A stretch of DNA of 14,975 nucleotides from the NCBI GenBank assembly GCA_964354135.1, contig CAYGZA010000157.1, positions 1 to 14,975 of the forward strand, given 5' to 3'. The stretch's first letter is position 1; each line of letters opens with the position of its first letter. The stretch is from CAYGZA01 sp964354135. Its GTDB lineage: Bacteria; Planctomycetota; Planctomycetia; Pirellulales; Thermoguttaceae. A model generated the notes under the pieces. The model was not told the origin of the DNA. It ran no database searches and worked only from the letters and a program-made list of their open reading frames with translations. The translations under genes and the position numbers were made by a program. This document shows positions 12,634 through 14,975 of this stretch, piece after piece.

Positions 12634-13971
12634 ATGTCGCATGAGTTTCTCACAGGCCGGGAGGCGGAAGCGGAGTTCCCTGAGTTCAAGTCGGCAACTC
12701 TCCGGGCATGGACGAAGAGGCCGGCCCCGCTTCTTGGTCGCCGTATCGGCAAGAGGGTTGAGCAACGTCCCTATCGTGGCCGCTCGTGCAAAGTCCTGCT
12801 CTTCTCGGGCGCCGACCTGAGGGAGTTATGGGGGCTCTTTCAGAGCGCGAAGCCAATCGAGCAGTTCAGCAACGCCGCGGGCTCTTGGCTACGCATTGAT
12901 CTGGCAGCGACACGCCTGCAAGTTGACGAGGCGACTATCTACTACTGGCGGGCTAACGGCTGCAGATGGCTGGGCGGTAAACGGCCCCGAATGACCACCA
13001 AACCCGTCTGGTTACCTAGGACCAGAAGGCATCGGCTCACGTCGTTTTGCTTCGAGCAGGACATCGAACTGATCAACCAGCGGCGAGCGAACTGTCCCGA
13101 AGGGATCTACACCGATGCGAAAGGAACGTGGCTCACTGCGAGGGCCGCATGGGAAAGGCACCATGTGTGGTATGATCAGCTAAGGCGGTGGTGTACTGCC
13201 GCGGGTGCGTCCCATTGGCTTGGCCGGCCCATCAGCACACAGTACGTGCGTCTCGGCGTAGGGGGAAAGTACGATTTGCAGCGGGTCTATCTTGAGGATG
13301 ACGTAAAGGCGAACAAAGACGCGCGGGAGCGGTACGCCGTGCAACTGGCCGTGCAACTGGCCGCGCAGCCCACGGGGCTTTATGAGGATGCCGAAGGCCG
13401 GTGGGGCACGTCGACTGCCCTGGCCCGACTCCGGCCAGAGATTTCCAGGGAGTGCATCCGATCTTGGGGCGCGGTGGGCATCGTGTACCTTGGCCGCGAG
13501 AAGCTCCGGGCCCAGCGGGTGCGCATTCCAATGCGCCGATCCCCGTACACACTCCCGGTGGAGACCGAGGTGACGGTCTACAGTCTCGCGCATTTGGACC
13601 AGGCCCTGGCTGCCCGCGACGGCCGCGAGACGGGAGCCAAGCCCGCCGGCAACGGCCAATCCGCCCACGATCGGCAGCCCGCTCAAGCCGCGCCCAACGG
13701 CCAGGGCGACCTGGCCCTGGCTGCCGACGATCGACAGCCCGACCAGGCCACGGGCAACGGCCAGTCCGTCGACGATCGGCAGCCCGAGCAGCCCGCGGGC
13801 AAGGGCCAGCCCGCGCAGACGGGCAGGACCGGCGCACCGCGCCCCAGGCTGAAGACCGACCGCATTCTCAAGGCTCTTCGGGCAGGGACCACGGCCGACC
13901 AATGCGTGGAAAGGTTCGGCGTGTCGGTTAAGTACGTCCGCGTGCTGAAGTCGCGGTACAAGATTTCCTAA
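12634..13971 (+). CDS. Large modular HTH protein with repeat-rich linker
   Basis: This is a 445-residue protein with GGAGG eleven bases before the start. Four related winged or MerR-like HTH units can be traced at residues about 5-66, 83-150, 158-226 and 249-325. Each has a W or T-ALA segment, a helix with a central W (LRAWTKR, IYYWRANG, LRRWCTAA, IRSWGAVG), a G-x-x-W/Y-LGR strand (RWLGGKR, HWLGRPI, VYLGREK) and a final helix. Residues 335-400 are a hydrophilic tandem repeat (NGQSAHDRQPAQ, NGQSVDDRQPEQ and a variant). Residues 404-445 form one more resolvase-type HTH (TDRILKALRAGTTADQCVER, then VSVKYVRVLKSR). No enzymatic motif was seen. It probably binds several DNA sites at once. It precedes the inverted repeats near 14 kb, which are possible targets. 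The family name is not known to me. Confidence 0.78.
   Translation: MSHEFLTGREAEAEFPEFKSATLRAWTKRPAPLLGRRIGKRVEQRPYRGRSCKVLLFSGADLRELWGLFQSAKPIEQFSNAAGSWLRIDLAATRLQVDEATIYYWRANGCRWLGGKRPRMTTKPVWLPRTRRHRLTSFCFEQDIELINQRRANCPEGIYTDAKGTWLTARAAWERHHVWYDQLRRWCTAAGASHWLGRPISTQYVRLGVGGKYDLQRVYLEDDVKANKDARERYAVQLAVQLAAQPTGLYEDAEGRWGTSTALARLRPEISRECIRSWGAVGIVYLGREKLRAQRVRIPMRRSPYTLPVETEVTVYSLAHLDQALAARDGRETGAKPAGNGQSAHDRQPAQAAPNGQGDLALAADDRQPDQATGNGQSVDDRQPEQPAGKGQPAQTGRTGAPRPRLKTDRILKALRAGTTADQCVERFGVSVKYVRVLKSRYKIS
13645..13820 (+). repeat. Coding tandem repeat in the linker
   Basis: The units carry AACGGCCA at 13651, 13696 and 13756, with a degenerate AAGGGCCA at 13801, each followed by a GATCGGCAGCCC-like word. 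They translate as NGQ(S)...DRQPxQ. The middle unit has an extra piece (LALAA) that echoes QALAAR just upstream. The unit length varies from 45 to 60 bases, all multiples of three. Confidence 0.65.
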
Positions 13972-13998
13972 CCGCGTACCTCTGCCATCGCCTTCGCC

Positions 13999-14045
13999 GC
14001 GCTACACAAGGGTTACACTCTCGGCGCGCCGAAATTGTGTAGCGC
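13999..14045. repeat. GCGCTACACAA inverted repeat, pair 1
   Basis: GCGCTACACAA (13999-14009) and TTGTGTAGCGC (14035-14045) are perfect 11-base inverted arms. Between them is a perfect 12-base palindrome TCGGCGCGCCGA (14021-14032). The structure starts 28 bases after the modular HTH gene. Confidence 0.85.
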
Positions 14046-14108
14046 CCATTCGGGGGGTGTTTCTCTAGTCTGCAACCCCTTGCCGGCGAACCACTTCCGG
14101 CTTTCTTG

Positions 14109-14143
14109 GCGCTACACGTTTTTTCTCGCGAGTCGTGTAGCGC
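14109..14143. repeat. GCGCTACACG inverted repeat, pair 2
   Basis: GCGCTACACG (14109-14118) and CGTGTAGCGC (14134-14143) are perfect 10-base arms and share nine bases with pair 1. The loop holds TTTTTTC and TCGCGA. The second arm ends 21 bases before the excisionase-like start, so a protein bound here could block that gene. Confidence 0.85.
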
Positions 14144-14164
14144 TTTCGTGGTTCACTTGGAGGC

Positions 14165-14428
14165 ATGAAAGTCACCGCGCGAACCACGCCGATCATCGCG
14201 CCCGCAGCCGGCCCGGGGCCGCTCTTGTACAGTCCATCCCAGTGCGCCCGGGCACTGAACATAAGTCCAAGAACTCTCTGGTCGCTCACGGCCGCCGGCG
14301 AGATCCCCGCCCTGAAGATCGGCCGGCTGGTCCGCTACGATCCCGAGGATCTGAGGGCCTTCATCGCGCGGAAGAGAGCCGCCGCCGAGAACGGCCGCGC
14401 CGGCGTGGCAGAGGCGGGGGAAGGGTAA
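14165..14428 (+). CDS. Excisionase-family (HTH_17) DNA-binding protein
   Basis: This is an 87-residue protein. Residues 21-69 form a MerR/excisionase-like winged helix: LYSPSQCARALNISPRTLWS, then the typical G-E-I-P-A-L-K-I-G-R-L-V-R-Y turn and wing, then DPEDLRAFIARKR. Length and pattern fit element-encoded Xis/AlpA-like factors, which bend att DNA or switch element genes. The start at 14165 has GGAGG only one base away from the ATG, too close for an optimal ribosome site; a TTG at 14224 would leave the HTH core intact but has no ribosome site. The gene is flanked by strong inverted repeats upstream and a replication-like gene six bases downstream. It probably acts on those repeats or regulates the downstream gene. 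Confidence 0.85.
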   Translation: MKVTARTTPIIAPAAGPGPLLYSPSQCARALNISPRTLWSLTAAGEIPALKIGRLVRYDPEDLRAFIARKRAAAENGRAGVAEAGEG

Positions 14429-14434
14429 TCGCCA

Positions 14435-14975
14435 ATGGAGCCCGCACGGAATGCGGTCATTCGGCCTGAAGCGGAGCGCCTGGAAAGAATCTGGCGATCC
14501 TTGGACGCGGTGATGCTTGATACGAGAACGGGCGGCGCCACGAAGCTCGCCTACTTTCGCCTCTGGATTTTGGCCGGCGTGCAGGCCGGGAGAATCGCCA
14601 TAACGGCCAATTGGCTCGGGGCCCAGTTCGGCGTGTCCGGCGGCGCGGCGCGGCAGTGGATTGTCCAGATGGAGCGGCTGAAGTGGGTCGCCGTTATCTC
14701 GCGAGAGCCGGGTGGCGCGATGCTTCTCTTCCTCGAAAATCCTTGGGACCTTGACCGGCCGCGCCGCTTCGCCGGCGACCCGCAGCAGCCGCTCGGGTTC
14801 TACGGGGAGGATGATGCAATCGACCCCGGCCCATCGGCGGGCGGGGAAATCGACCCCCGCGGAGGTTTCACGCGAGAAACCTACGCGGCGGAGGTTTCCT
14901 GCGACAAACCTACGTGCCCGGCGGCTCTCCCCGCGCCACTGCAAGAGGATCCCCGAGACAATGCGCAACCCCGTC
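14435..14975 (+). CDS. Winged-helix, replication-initiator-like protein (partial)
   Basis: The frame opens with ATG 14435, six bases after the previous stop, with GGGGGAAGGG as ribosome site, and runs off the right edge after 180 residues. Residues 37-100 (KLAYFRLWILAGVQAGRIAI, then NWLGAQFGVSGGAARQWIVQ, then KWVAVISREPGGAMLLFL) have the order helix, helix, recognition helix and beta wing, which is the N-terminal winged helix seen in phage O-type and plasmid replication initiators and in some regulators. Residues 105-180 are polar and disordered-looking. This linker is encoded by repeated DNA (see the next feature). The call as initiator is inference from fold, position after an excisionase gene and internal repeats. 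A plain transcription regulator is the alternative. Confidence 0.65.
   Translation, partial: MEPARNAVIRPEAERLERIWRSLDAVMLDTRTGGATKLAYFRLWILAGVQAGRIAITANWLGAQFGVSGGAARQWIVQMERLKWVAVISREPGGAMLLFLENPWDLDRPRRFAGDPQQPLGFYGEDDAIDPGPSAGGEIDPRGGFTRETYAAEVSCDKPTCPAALPAPLQEDPRDNAQPR
14818..14914 (+). repeat. Iteron-like repeats inside the replication-like gene
   Basis: GGAGGTTTC...AAACCTACG occurs at 14861-14885 and 14890-14914 (22 of 25 identical, 29 bases apart). The first copy contains a perfect internal inverted repeat, AGGTTTC with GAAACCT. Just upstream AATCGACCCC occurs at 14818 and 14848, 30 bases apart. The spacing of about three helix turns and the internal symmetry resemble replication iterons. 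Confidence 0.7.

Noticed and set aside
13645..13820. CRISPR-like repeats near 13.7 kb
   Set aside because: The repeats are in frame within a protein linker, vary in length by multiples of three, and encode DRQPxQ units.
1..14975. tRNA, rRNA or riboswitch genes
   Set aside because: No cloverleaf, TTCGA-type T-loop context, rRNA core or known riboswitch pattern was recognised by eye on either strand; a covariance-model scan was not possible.

Overview
The window looks like a chromosomal segment from a high-GC Planctomycetes-type bacterium, probably near Pirellulales. The grounds are: a Tat-exported Gfo/Idh/MocA oxidoreductase beside a Tat-exported xylose-isomerase-like epimerase; a Ser/Thr kinase-like protein with a membrane segment and a large outer domain; short GC-rich hairpin repeats whose translations (GEAPAEP, TGILPVLP) I recall as common in these genomes; and the protein styles of the mobile genes. 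No rRNA or tRNA was seen, so the taxonomic call is inference.

Positions 1-8641 read as ordinary chromosome. They hold the tail of a response regulator, a secreted DUF11-like/YdjY protein (minus strand), a hypothetical protein carrying an in-frame hairpin repeat, a lone Flp-type pilin, a 783-residue pseudokinase joined through a membrane helix to a beta-helix-like domain, a Tat-signal sugar isomerase-like protein and, divergently, a small exported protein plus a Tat-signal oxidoreductase that form a likely operon.

From about 8650 to the right edge the window changes to an accessory region. It begins with two kinds of hairpin repeat, then an XRE-type regulator whose 5' end seems to be cut by one of them, then the first ~40 codons of a planctomycete-type tyrosine integrase that has decayed. 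About 0.9 kb without genes follows, with nested direct repeats. After it come a small orphan protein, a double-HTH zinc-ribbon protein (minus), a second XRE regulator with a small partner protein, a large modular HTH protein, and a pair of strong inverted repeats (GCGCTACAC arms). These sit just in front of an excisionase-like gene and a winged-helix, replication-initiator-like gene that runs off the right edge and carries iteron-like repeats inside its coding sequence.

The most interesting reading is that the right part (about 11.6 kb onward) is the regulatory and replication end of an integrative or plasmid-like element. It would have its own operator and possible origin structures, beside the wreck of an earlier element at 8.8-9.5 kb. 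The two XRE proteins are recognisably related, which links the remnant to the intact module. The element's recombination and replication genes would lie to the right of the window, so its nature cannot be settled here.
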